DNA of 64,000 nucleotides from assembly GCF_964340395.1 (NCBI RefSeq), contig NC_135554.1:6433975-6497974 (forward strand). The letters run 5' to 3'. Source of the DNA: Glandiceps talaboti. Lineage: Eukaryota > Hemichordata > Enteropneusta > Spengelidae. This document shows, piece by piece, positions 46,906 to 58,371 of the stretch (positions are counted from its first letter, which is position 1; each line of letters starts with the position of its first letter). A program made the position numbers and the translations under genes. The notes below the pieces were generated by a model that did not search any database, was not told the DNA's origin, and saw only the letters and a list, made by a program, of their open reading frames with translations.

Positions 46906-47659
46906 CACATATGGCAGAAGCAAATTAAATGGACACAGTCAGTAACCATATGATAACCATACATGTTGTAGTGGTTACCTTTAATTCGTTATAAGATGTC
47001 CTTACATTACTACTAGCTTCGAACAAATGACCTTATAAGTTATAGAACACTACGAAAAAGTATTTTGTTTACCAACAAATTAATATTTCGACAACAAAAA
47101 TAATGCAACAATTTATTTGGTTTCCAATCCGCTGTGTATGACCCAGCCACCTCTATCACTCTGTCACAATGATGAATGCGCCACCAGATATTTTTTTTAA
47201 TTGAAATCAGTGACATGCAAAAACGTTTGCCAATAACTGGTCAGGGTGCTGAGGACAACTACAGCCATTTTTAAAATGTTGCATTTGAAAAATAAAAAAG
47301 ATGGCAGACACCCATTTGGGAAAATAGTCGCATTTCGTCAGTGTGTGTGTGTGGGGGGGGGGTACGGTTTTGCTAACGTTGTTTGCTTATGATTCGGTAT
47401 CCACAAGTAGATAGTGTATCGATGTACCCGATAAAAAGTGCGTAACGTATTAAAGTGTTTTAAAATGATTATGATGAAAACTATAACGATACAGCCTGAA
47501 TTCCTGTTGGATTCGTCCATCACATAAAGTGCATAGGGCTGTTTCCAGCTTTGGTGTTTTTCATCAACGGTCGTAAAGGGTGTGCTTTCGTCTGGTTAGA
47601 AGCATCATAGAGTGATGCTAAAATTTTAATCCCGTGTAGATGTATTGTCATTCTCCTGT
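46906..47659. other. Spacer, nothing recognised
   Basis: Includes a GTGTGTGTGGGGGGGG run at about 47341-47361. No gene. Confidence 0.4.
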
Positions 47660-48185
47660 GCATGTAGTCTTGCTGCTAGACGTTCGGGCTTTCTTTCGAT
47701 GCTATAACTATAAGCGAACGAAGTTCGCATGTGAGGGCTTGCCCGAACAGTCTAGCGAATGTCATTTTCAGACCGGACATCCCATTGAGATTACGATAAG
47801 CGGTGGGTTGGGCCATATATGCATATATATATATACTTTAATATATTCAATCTCTGCATGCAGGTGTTGACAAACACATTTATGTCATTACTATGTCTTA
47901 TCAGTTTATGGTAATTGTGTTTGATGAGTGTGTAGACGTTGTCATTCACACATTTTAGTTAACGCATTGGTGGTTATTTTTACAAGCCCCTCCTTAAGAT
48001 GAATATGCATGAAAATCTAGCTATTGTCCTCTGTTTGTGCTTGTCGCTAATACGGTTCTCTGATTGTCAGTAATTTATAACCTGATGACATTCGCTAGAC
48101 CTCGGATGTTCCATCCTCGATAGCGTTATTCGGCTGTGTGTCGTATTTTATCGGAAGAACATCCGAGGTCTAGCAGATAGACTAC
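47660..48185 (+). mobile_element. Third copy of the fold-back end, split by a ~350-bp insertion
   Basis: 47667-47747 and 48107-48183 together match 39888-40055. Between them (about 47750-48099) is an insert bounded by GTCTAGCGAATGTCA and its exact reverse complement TGACATTCGCTAGAC. The insert has no coding frame and looks like a small nested MITE. Confidence 0.6.
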
Positions 48186-48309
48186 TGTGCATGGTGTATC
48201 TATATCTCCACTTATACCCTTTAGCTGTCAAAATGTTGACTCGGTGTTTGACATGTACAGGATTAGCAGTCCTCTACTGGAGCACAGACAATAAAGTGTG
48301 TGTAGCGGG

Positions 48310-48721
48310 TTATAACCAACTCCTTTTGAGTTGCTGCTGAAGTCTTATCAGTATTGGATAGTGTAAGACAAAGAGGGATTTAGAAGGTGTGAATTGGGTT
48401 GACCTTTAATAGTAGTTCAAGTAAAACCTGTCCAGCAAGTCATATGCCTGAACATGGAAGTATAGAAGGGGAGCCTCCCTGGTCTGAAGAATGAAATGCA
48501 AGAGTACGGCCTGGACCAAAATAGTTTGCCAAAATTACGAGGAAAACCTAAGAACTATTACCATTCAAAAGAAACGGTAAACATTTAAAAAAGAATTTTA
48601 CATATGTCTTCATATTATATTAGCATGGAGGTATAAGGGGAGAATGTTGTATGGCTTATTTGTTTCGCCGTGAACACTGCATGCTGTGTGTGTCCCCATC
48701 CGAATGTGTACACTTTTATCT
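48310..48721 (+). repeat. Inverted copy of 41.60-42.16 kb
   Basis: GAAGTCTTATCAGTATTGGA, GGGATTTAGAAGGTGTGAAT, GAGTACGGCCTGGACCAAAA, TTCAAAAGAAACGGTAAACA and TTTCGCCGTGAACACTGCAT are the reverse complement of the earlier segment. Confidence 0.75.
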
Positions 48722-48992
48722 TAATCTAGCTAGGGTGAGATGGACTAATCCTGCTATCCTGTGAACTTGTCGGGCATAAGTACAATAGACACCGGTGGAA
48801 AGATATACAACGCGGCTCCGTCTTGTTGTTTATCTTTCCACCGATGTCTATTGTATACTAGTCTAGCAAGGGTGAGATGAGCTAATCCTGCTATCCTATG
48901 AACTTGTCGGGCATAAGTACAATAGACACCGGTGGAAAGATATACAACGCGGTTCCACCTTGTTGTTTATCTTTCCACCGGAGTCTATTGTA
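48722..48992 (+). repeat. Two tandem ~131-bp hairpin modules
   Basis: Each module has GGGTGAGATG, TAATCCTGCTATCCT, ACTTGTCGGGCATAAGT, then ACAATAGACACCGGTGGAAA pairing with TTTCCACCGatGTCTATTGT around CAACGCGG..CTTGTTG. Hairpins are at about 48780-48857 and 48911-48992. A single related module lies at 12290-12420. Confidence 0.85.
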
Positions 48993-48995
48993 TGT

Positions 48996-49054
48996 TTATG
49001 TGTGTATGTATGTATGTATGTATGTATGTATGTATGTATGTATGTATGTATGTA
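48996..49054. repeat. (GTAT)n microsatellite
   Basis: About 14 GTAT units directly following the second hairpin module. Confidence 0.95.
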
Positions 49055-49616
49055 CATGTATGTGTAGAGAAATCGCCTTTCACTACTTTTGTGAATGAAT
49101 AGAAAATATCTGGAATTTTTGGAATATTCACGTGCCTTAGTTTTGCAGGCTAAAATTTGATAAACTGTGGGTAAGTCGGGGGGACGGAACCCTTAATGTG
49201 ATCTGTGGGGATGGCTTGCTGTAATGAACTCAAGGACACATAGAAATATGATTAAACATCAACTTTAATTAACTATATAAAAAAGACTATATAAACATTC
49301 AAACAATACATATGCCACCGGCAAAATTACTACTTGTACTTATCTGACTGTACTGTTATTGTGCAAATAAACTTAGTGTCCGAACGCGGGTGTACACACA
49401 CAAAGAAGCGATGGCAGTCACACAACAATTAGTAGAGCTGGCTCCGACTGAAGATTCCACACTCCGTAGAACTGTCTCCAGATGCCCAATACTGCTACCA
49501 CTGTCTGTTACTTGCACACTTAAACCAGCTGGGCTCTGCTCCCACTGTTTGGTCTGCTTCCCCTCGCTCATCTTGCCGTTCTCCGCTCTCCTTTCCTCTC
49601 GTCCCCTCGGGGAGGT
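49055..49616. other. Right part of the spacer inside the large inverted repeat
   Basis: No gene recognised; the open frames at 49356-49665 have no known domain. Confidence 0.35.
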
Positions 49617-51569
49617 GTCAAATTCGAAAAGGTCGATAGATTTTTCTTATACTTTGCATACCTAGGCAGTGATATCTGAATATATAAAAAAAAATGTCAC
49701 CACCTTTGTTTTCAAGATAATGGCCGTTTCTTTTATCTACACATATTGTTTTGGGTCAAAATAAGTAGATTTACAACAATTAACTACATCATAATTTTTG
49801 ACAGTTAAAGATTATCCCTGGAGCACTTAATGAACTTACATATTTTAATGCAATGTGTATTATGTCCAGACATATTTGTTTGTAATTTCTTTTCATTATT
49901 TCATAAAATACTATGTTATTTTATCCCCAGCTGCTTTACGATTTTTAAAGAAAAATGTAAGAAAACTGCAAAAAAGGATAAAAGTCCGTGATAGATTATT
50001 TTGTATGCTGTATGATTGTGTACAATGTATTATTCCAGCTATTTATCAATAACAAATAATAGTGGGTCACCATGTCCGTTTAAATTCTAGAATTGAAATT
50101 GCAACCCCACACCATCTAAATTTAGACATTTTTGACAGAAATTGTTTATGAAATATTGTTGAATTTTGACAAAAATTAAAATGAGCTTGTTTAACTTTGC
50201 ACATATGTATAATGTACCAATGCCTCTTCATAATTATACAACAAAAATCATTGTGTGTATGCTAACTTTAAAATGCCAGTAAAAAATGTGACCCCCCCCC
50301 ACCCCATCAAAATTTCAACATTTTGAACAAAAATCACTTGATATTGTATAATATTGGAACATACAGGCACCAAGGTATATTTCTGTCAGTTCATATGTAT
50401 GATAAATCAACTGAACTATTCATGTGTAGAGTTTATGTATTTCTCCCAAAGCCAAAGTGGTCATAATATTCATAATTATGACCCCCCCCCCTAAAAATTT
50501 CAACATTTTTGGACAAAATGCACATGAAATTTCATAATGTTGGAACACATAGGCACCAAGGGATAGTTCTTTCAGTACATAATTATGTATGATAAATCAA
50601 CACATTAGGGGCTAGGTCAATAGTTCAATGTAGGACAAAAAGCTAAAAACATTTAGTCCCCCCCCCTAACGTAATTGGCCAAAATTTAAAATGTCCATCC
50701 AATTTCAAATCAGTATGTAGTAATACTATGAATACAAATCCAGTATGTAGTGAGGAAAAATAGTTCGTTTGTTGACATTTTATGTTAGTGCTGTGCTATA
50801 GTGAAAATTCTTCTATTTCTCAATTTGGGGGATATTTAAATAAAAAAGGAATACTTGCATGTTTCGGGGTACAAACATACCCATTAAAAAGTAAAATCGT
50901 TTCTGTATGATGAGAACTAGAACTAGACAACTAAAAAAAACACCCCAAAAGTAAAAGAATTTAATTTTTCATCCTACATTGATTTGAAATACATATTGAT
51001 CTCGCACCTTGTATCTCATTCTCGCATTGTTGAAACAGTTAAATTTTGATTTCATGTAAGGAAATTGCTAGTGTTATATTGCGGAGTGTGGTCACTATGA
51101 AATAGGAAATAACTCATATCAGTACTTGTTGGTCCACTGAACACGGCATGCAGTATACGTACCTAGCCACATGATATGATAAAGTGCACACTGTCATCAC
51201 TTCGAGCAGTGCACACACTGCACTGAGAGGCCCAATAGTTATGCTACTATAGATATATTTATTGGTTTTGGGTACAATATTTAGAACCCCTCACGGAAAT
51301 CTTATTAATGTTACCATGGATACTTCTTTCATGGGGAGACAATGTAGATAGTTTTTATACAACTTGTATAATTTGTTGCAATTAGAACTTTAGGCTTTAT
51401 GATACGTAAACACTCAATAGAATCAGTTTGACTAGTGACTAATAATAATATTATAAATTATAATACAAAATGTACTACTAAATTATAATAGTTGGCGAGA
51501 CAGCTGAAAAATAATCTATTTTTGGTTGAATACATCTACTGAAAAACAAATTGACAGGACGTTACTATA
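49617..51569 (-). repeat. Right arm of the large inverted repeat
   Basis: Reverse complement of 42680-44758, outer boundary at ...GACAGGACGTTACTATA (51569). Contains matching C-runs where the left arm has G-runs, and the same ~190-bp subrepeats. The outer-to-outer distance is about 8.9 kb. Confidence 0.85.
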
Positions 51570-51639
51570 CTGATACAGGGATGTGTAATGACCGGGGTTC
51601 CATTGGGAATGAATACATGTGTCGGAAACTCATTCATAG

Positions 51640-51880
51640 ACCCCTAGAGTCCGTCCTGCTTGCAGATGGTGCACCGTTTCGCTCGCATGTGGCAACAATG
51701 TGTATCATGCAAACCAGTGAACGGCAAAAGGGGTTCATGTCCCAAGCTGAAAGATGGCGATATTGAACTAATAGAACCTTTGAAAAGGTCTTCCATGACA
51801 TACCAAACACTAAAGGAAAAAATAGCGGAGTATGGTGATATTACCAAAGATGTTTCTATCGGTACATTCGGATGAGTGGT
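51640..51880 (+). mobile_element. Transposase N-terminal (HTH) fragment, Tc1/mariner-like
   Basis: The frame at 51660-51875 reads NGKRGSCPKLKDGDIELIEP, LKRSSMTYQTLKEKIAEYGD, ITKDVSIGTFG, then stops. The GKRG..PKL..ED...ie..k...Smt...i..ki...g.i...vS..Tig pattern is the helix-turn-helix start of Tc1/mariner or IS630-type transposases. No catalytic domain follows. It begins just outside the large inverted repeat. Confidence 0.5.
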
Positions 51881-51924
51881 GAGAACTTGATTATAAGGTG
51901 CACTAGGTGGTATGTCGTACGGTG

Positions 51925-52115
51925 ATAGCACAGTGAAGAAGAATTATTTTTTTCACTGTCTATTGTCCATGACCAGTCGCACGGTCACGGCCTAGTGAAG
52001 AAGAAGTTTTTTTTTTTCACTGTCTATTGTCAACAATTGGTCATACGGTCGTAGCCCCATTTTTAAATACGAGAAGTAGCTTTTTCACTTTTTTTCTCCA
52101 CGATCGGTCGTACGG
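51925..52115 (+). repeat. Three tandem ~70-bp repeats
   Basis: Units share AGTGAAGAAGAA, a T run, TTTTTTCACTGTCTATTGTC and GGTCGTACGGT-type ends. The third unit is degenerate. Confidence 0.75.
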
Positions 52116-54725
52116 TTTCTAATAATTATCATTGTTGTTTTTCTTGTAATGACAAACATTGTTTTAGGATCGATAAGACATCAATGGTTTGAGAAAACGC
52201 GCACAAACAATCAAATGATTGACCTAGTGCTTTGGCCCCATCAATCGCCCTCTAGCTCTGGTGACACTGCTGACCTATCGAGCGATATGCTTCCAAAACG
52301 ACGTATAGCAAATCTCGTTACCATAGTAACAAAGCAAAAACCCAAATAAAGTACTTCATTTAATGGCGATATGGAATTATGGTCAGTATGTAAATTTCAT
52401 GTGAATACCATACGAGTCATTGTTTTGAAATAATGCAATTAATGTTTCCAAGTGTAATGTCAGTTTCATTTCGAGCAGTCGAAATCAAAGCAACTAAGGA
52501 GAAAATTAAAAGAAAATGTTTTTGCTTGTTTGTGGGGGTACTCGAGTTAGATGGCTTGTGTAGAAGCAGACATTTATGACCTGGGGGTATCTCAGGTAGA
52601 AAGTCTTGGATGTATGCAGACGTTACGGTTAATCGTGCAATAGTTCGCAAACTCGTGTAATCAGCCCTTTTTATGGTCTGGATATAGTTTAGAAGTTCCG
52701 AATCAATGTTTTAAATGGTTTTTCTCTTGTTGGTGTTCTATTCTGGTAACTCTTTAGCATGCCACCATGCTACCTCAACCCGCCTTAAACGATGACATTT
52801 AGTAGATTGAGAAATGAAATTCTAGCGTCAGACACTGGGCGCAGTGTTATCTTGTTGATATGGCCGACACCAACTTTTCTGTTTCGCACGTCAATGTTTT
52901 TGCTTGACCGACAATATAGGGAATGTGGTTGTTGATACATTTCATCAAGTCTAAAATTTATAAGACAGTTCCTCTTTAAGTCATGGTAGTAACGCTAATT
53001 TTCTTCGCAAGGACTTCTGAAACTCATACGAAATTACCTTCCGTTCACCCTAAATCTCCAATTCATGAGTTACGTATAGCGATCGAAAAACATATAACAC
53101 TTCACTTCACTTCCAAACACGGGTTTGTTTCGCGTTCGAATGTTGACAAGAGCGCGAGTTTCAGTCTGCGCCGAAAGTTGCGTCGTTGACGTAATCCGAA
53201 ATTGACACCAACTTCACTTTTTAACCGGCTTATATCACGAAACATGTGCTCATACAGCATGTCATTCATAGCCAAAAACTCCATTGGCGAATGTGTCTGA
53301 TGACGTACTCAGTCATTGAAGCCATTGGCTAAAAGTTAATCAAAGCCATGCTTGACTTGCAATTGGCAATACACAGCTGTCTTGTGCTGTCCTTGCAGTT
53401 GACAATTGTTAATGATCCCGGATACAAAATATGACAGTTATATATTCTCCGGATATTAGGGTGAGGTTTTTTTTTTTTTGTTTCTCATCTCCAATGGAAT
53501 AGTCAGGCGGGTCGGGCGGGCGAAATAAAAAAAAAAGGGGGGCAAGAAAAAAAAATGTATTTCTTCAGTTCTATTCTCTGTTCTTTCTGTCCTGTTAGTC
53601 TCTATACAACTTCATTTCTCTTCTCTAATATTGAATTCCTTGTTACAAGTCTCTTTCCTTCATTTTAGCAAGGTTGACAAGTCTGTAGAACAACTTTGTA
53701 AGAAGATGATTAAATACTTATCATCCTGATGGGTGTATATCTGTAGCCATGAACTATTGTGTGATTTTATCAGGAGTACTAATACATTCGTCCTATTAAT
53801 CAAAGTGGCATTGCCATCGCTAACAATGTTTTCAAGTTATCCAATTTGAACTTTAGTATGTAACTTTTTGAAACACTTACGTGATTGTCATCAGTGTGCT
53901 AGATGAATTTTCATTTATATAAACCATTACTTCTATGAAACATTTTTCTTCAGTGTGAACTTGTCAAAATAATCCACCAGATAACATGTAAACATTTCTA
54001 GAACTCAGAACCCCTTTGGGATTTACTGTTTAAAAGTAATTAAAAGTAATAATGTAAACATCGGAATGTCTTCAAAGGTCATGCATGTCATGGGTCATGA
54101 AACGCTATGGAGTCGGTGATTTCACTGATAATACAACTGATTTAAAGCAAAAACTGGTCAAGAAATTAGGAATGCAGTATGACTTTTACCAATTTTAAGC
54201 ATAATTTTGAAAATGATGGAAATATTCTGAGCTATTATTACATTGCAGCAAAATGTACCGCATGACAGTATTAATTTTGAGCCCTGTCCCTCATCAAACC
54301 TCAACGGCTTCTGCCATGATGAAAGACACATGCTGCTCTGACGTAACAAAGGGGTTGGGTGGGTGGGTGGGTGAGAGGGGGGGGGGTTAGACGGCGGTGT
54401 TCTGCCAAGGTTTCCAACAAGTGGGGACACAGGCCCCTTGGTTCCAAAATGTGGTGTCATTTGACAGGGAGTGGGGTCAATTATTATTGTCTATGAAATA
54501 TTCATATAAATAACTCAGACCTCTATAGAGATGCTGTGGTCTGAGATATTCCATTACGTATAGACCATTACCTAACTACATAAAAAAATTCCATTCATAA
54601 TAACAGTTCCCAGTAAGCTATTTTTTGAAAATTGTGTACTACACATTACACCTTAGAAAAAGAAGGCAATTAAGATTATGTAATTTTAAGTTATCTATCT
54701 ATAACTATATAACTATTTAACTATA

Positions 54726-54726
<1 letters not shown>
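52116..54726. other. Intergenic, little recognisable
   Basis: GGGTGGGTGGGTG and an adjacent poly-G run occur near 54355-54390. Small open frames at 52149-52349 and 52983-53189 have no known motif. Confidence 0.4.

Positions 54727-54769
<43 letters not shown>
54727..54769. repeat. (TA)n microsatellite
   Basis: About 40 bp of TA preceded by TAACTATATAACTAT-type repeats. Confidence 0.9.
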
Positions 54770-54771
<2 letters not shown>

Positions 54772-56271
54772 ATATTGTTTAGAAAGATTGGACAGCCTGG
54801 TAGTCACAATTTTTAATCTGTATATCAATGAATAGCAGTGCTAAAATTTATAATTCCCTTTTTTCAGACTAGGACAATGAACAACTTCAAAATAAGTCAC
54901 AGTGAACATATGATTGAATAAAAACTTTGAGAAATCCTAAACTTGTAACCACTTGTTCCATTTTTAAAATTGTTAGTACACTGTTGTGTTTATCATTCCC
55001 ACTTCAAATTCATGACATTTTCAAGAAAAAAAATCCCTGACTTTAAGTACCAAATGTGAACGAAAAACTTACAAATAATAGTCAAACAAACTTTAAAATA
55101 ATTTATTTTTTTATTAATTAACCGTTACTGGCTGTGTATCATGATTTGGTCCTGCTATATCAAATGACAGCATAGTTACATACCGTAAACTTGCAATGAT
55201 ACGGAAAGCTGACATTAGGTGTCCTTGAAACTCAGAACTTGAATCTTTAACTATCAACAAAGTCAAAGTTGGGATGCTCTGTAAATATTACATTAATTTT
55301 TTTCTGATTTGCACAACAAGTTCGTTCTTCATGTCTGACCGGGCGCACATGCATCGGCCGTCTATAGTGGCCATGCCAGTGATTACGCATTGATTCAGTG
55401 CCCAACATTCACATGTGTCACTAGCACTGTCAACATCATGCAACACGATCCCCTAACACAGCTTTTTCGGAATCAAAATACACATGTACTCATTTAATTT
55501 AACCCTTCAACAAATGAAAATCACAACCTGTCCCATAAATTTGGTTCACGAAGGCTTCTGAGCTGTGGCATGGCAGATAGATGTTCCGGTAGCAAGTTCA
55601 GTGTTTCGCACACGTCAGGGATTAGGTCAGAGGTCACGACAGTGACAGTAGACAAAACATGTGACGAGAGACGTCCATTTCGGCATCTCATCTAATCCCT
55701 CTAATGTTTTAATTTGTAGATTAAGTTTATCAAAGTTGATCTTTTTGTGGCAGTTTTATGTTAACAATAGAACTGCGCGTTGTCACTGTATCTTCTATGA
55801 TGTCAACAAAACTTTCCCTTACGCAGTCAGTATACTTCTTGTGGGATTCACGTCGAGTCAGAGCCTGGCCTGGTCCGGCCGTGGACTTGGATAATTTTGA
55901 TGTCTGCCGTAAAATGAATGCGCCAAAGCGACGCAAGGTGGGAAAATTATTGCTTCATTTGTAATTTTAGGGGGCCAATGTCGCAAGGTCGTGGCCTCGG
56001 CAGAACTGGCCTAAGACGCCATGGGGAACCTTACAATTTTGCTGTGCTCAGGGGTCGGTCGGAAATAAGAAAACTTTTTTTTTTCTGATGTCGGAGCTGC
56101 AAATTAGGGTCGGTCGGGAGATGAGAAACAGAAAAATAAAAAGGGCCGCCCTTATGGCTATCAAATCCCTGGGATAGTGCGTGGGATAGTCACCAACCTG
56201 TCAATTTCAACTCGGTGATGACAAGTTCACCCCAAGTTAGTGAAGGGCAATAATGCACGAGTTTCACATAT
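54770..56271. other. Intergenic upstream of sulfotransferase 3
   Basis: No gene recognised. A non-coding 5' exon of sulfotransferase 3 may lie here, as its first coding exon is preceded by a splice acceptor. Confidence 0.4.
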
Positions 56272-56350
56272 GTATGTATGTATGTATGTATGTATGTGTG
56301 TATGTATGTATGTATGTATGTATGTATGTATGTATGTATGTATGTATGTA

Positions 56351-56386
<36 letters not shown>

Positions 56387-56500
56387 GGTATGTATGTATG
56401 TATGTATGTATGTATGTATGTATGTATGTATGTCTGTCTGTCTGTCTGTATGTATGTAATGTATGTATGTATGTATGTATGTATGTATGTATGTATGTAC
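56272..56500. repeat. (GTAT)n/(CTGT)n mosaic microsatellite
   Basis: GTAT, CTGT, GTAT, CTGT and GTAT blocks in turn, about 110 bp upstream of sulfotransferase 3's first coding exon. Open frames across it in all directions are artefacts. Confidence 0.97.
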
Positions 56501-56618
56501 AACAATCCATATAATGATCCTTAGGAATGGCATGAATATGGTACACAACTATTTTGTTTACGGTAAACCTTAAGGCACGATTCATCTATAATAAACTTTT
56601 ATTTTGTTTTAGGTCACT

Positions 56619-56709
56619 ATGCAACGCTGTGTACCAAGAAAATACATCGTGTACTACTTTACGGCAGTGACTTTACTAGTGCTGATGATTTTTTTCTTAC
56701 ATCAATATG
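56619..56709 (+). CDS. Sulfotransferase 3, coding exon 1 (signal anchor)
   Basis: Encodes MQRCVPRKYIVYYFTAVTLL and on to FFLHQY, ending in phase 1 at G/GTGAGT. The split codon gives Gly31. Confidence 0.85.
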
Positions 56710-58020
56710 GTGAGTGAAAATTTCGTCAACTTTTATCAGCAGTAAACTTGAATAACCTTTGTGATATTATGCATATAAATATGGATATGGACCCTGGTAA
56801 CGTAACGATGATGATAAACTTTCAATTTATCTGTTTTATTGTTATAGATTCTTTACAGTTTTGACCTTTAAATGCACGTGTCATTCTGTCTTTGCCCGGC
56901 GAAATTACACGTGTATATAGATTAGGCCAAATAAAAAAAGTTCTTTGGTTCCGGTTTAATACCCAACCCCACCTAGTTTTTCACGCCGACCCTAAACTTT
57001 CTTTTAACGTATTCGAGAAAAATAATAATAAATTCGCGAAAATCGTGAAGTCTCGGAAGAAATATAGTGGGTACAGAAACTGACATCAACTTACAAAAGA
57101 CAATATAAAACTATTCTTCCAATCTATAGTATGGCTGTACATCTGATGGGAAGAAATAAACAACACAGAAACCATTTGGAAAACAATGGAAAACCTGAAC
57201 TTGACACTAACACATGAAACAAACTTTGATATATAATAAAATAAAATAAAAAATCTACCTACCTACCCCACCTATTTTAAAATTGAATGTAATCGGAACC
57301 ACACAATGTTTTATACGCCTTATAAGTGTAAAATGGTCCTAATGTAGAAATTGACTACGTTATAGTCGTGTGTGGTTCATTACTTTAAAAGAAATTTCAT
57401 TATACACTATTATTTTAGTCACATTTTGATGTTTCCGGTGGTAGGACCGGGGGGGGCTGCTCCCCTTATTTGAGTATACGTATATGTGTCGCCATTTGGG
57501 GTGTGTTTTCTAGTCCTTTGGCCTGAGCTGAAGAGTCTAAATCGGGGTCCTCTTTGCCTTATTTTATATTTTGCTTGGTCTAAAATGTGGTCCACTGTCT
57601 GTTACCAAATCATAACTGTCATTAGTTGCCCCAAAATGTTGCCTCCTAAGGAAAATGTATTTAGGTCCAAACTTACAACCTGTAATGGTCTAAAATGGTG
57701 TGTTGATTTTTGGTCAAAGTGGGTCTAAAATGGGACCTGGGGTTTCCAGCACTGGCCACACACCCCTACCAGAACTGGCCATTGGTACCGCCCCCGGGGG
57801 GCAACTCATCCCTAAACTTAAGAGATGGCCACTTGTACCGCTCTCGGGAGTAGGACACTACAGCTATTTAGATGTGCACTGTACCTAGCTGTTTATATCA
57901 TTTACTGTAATTGACAACTATTTGAACTATTTGCACATTCCTGCCTGTCTTTGTCATTTGTTTATCCTATTCGTGGTCGTATACAGCCAGCTATCATGAA
58001 GCTCAGCCATCAATCGATCG

Positions 58021-58062
<42 letters not shown>

Positions 58063-58156
58063 CATTCACTCGCTCAATCAATCCATCCATCCGTCAATAA
58101 GTGGGCGTGAGTGAATTAGTGAGTGAGTAACACATGCGTAAGTACATAGATGGATG

Positions 58157-58200
<44 letters not shown>

Positions 58201-58320
58201 AACAAACAGAACAGACACATAAATAAATGAATAAATAAATAAGGTCAAATATAAGCAGATACAACAGGGACAATGGATTATGTGTGCACAGTCCTCTATG
58301 TCTGTATGTCCCTATATATG

Positions 58321-58371
<51 letters not shown>

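Noticed and set aside
48722-48992. Helitron 3' ends
   Set aside because: Stems are much longer than Helitron hairpins, and no CTRR end was found beside them.
42680-51569. Polinton/Maverick or other large autonomous transposon
   Set aside because: No integrase, polymerase or capsid-like coding sequence was seen in the spacer or arms.
56190-56585. His-Thr-Tyr-Ile and Met-Tyr-Val-Cys open frames here and at 60512-61133
   Set aside because: They are translations of GTAT, CTGT and CATA microsatellites on both strands.
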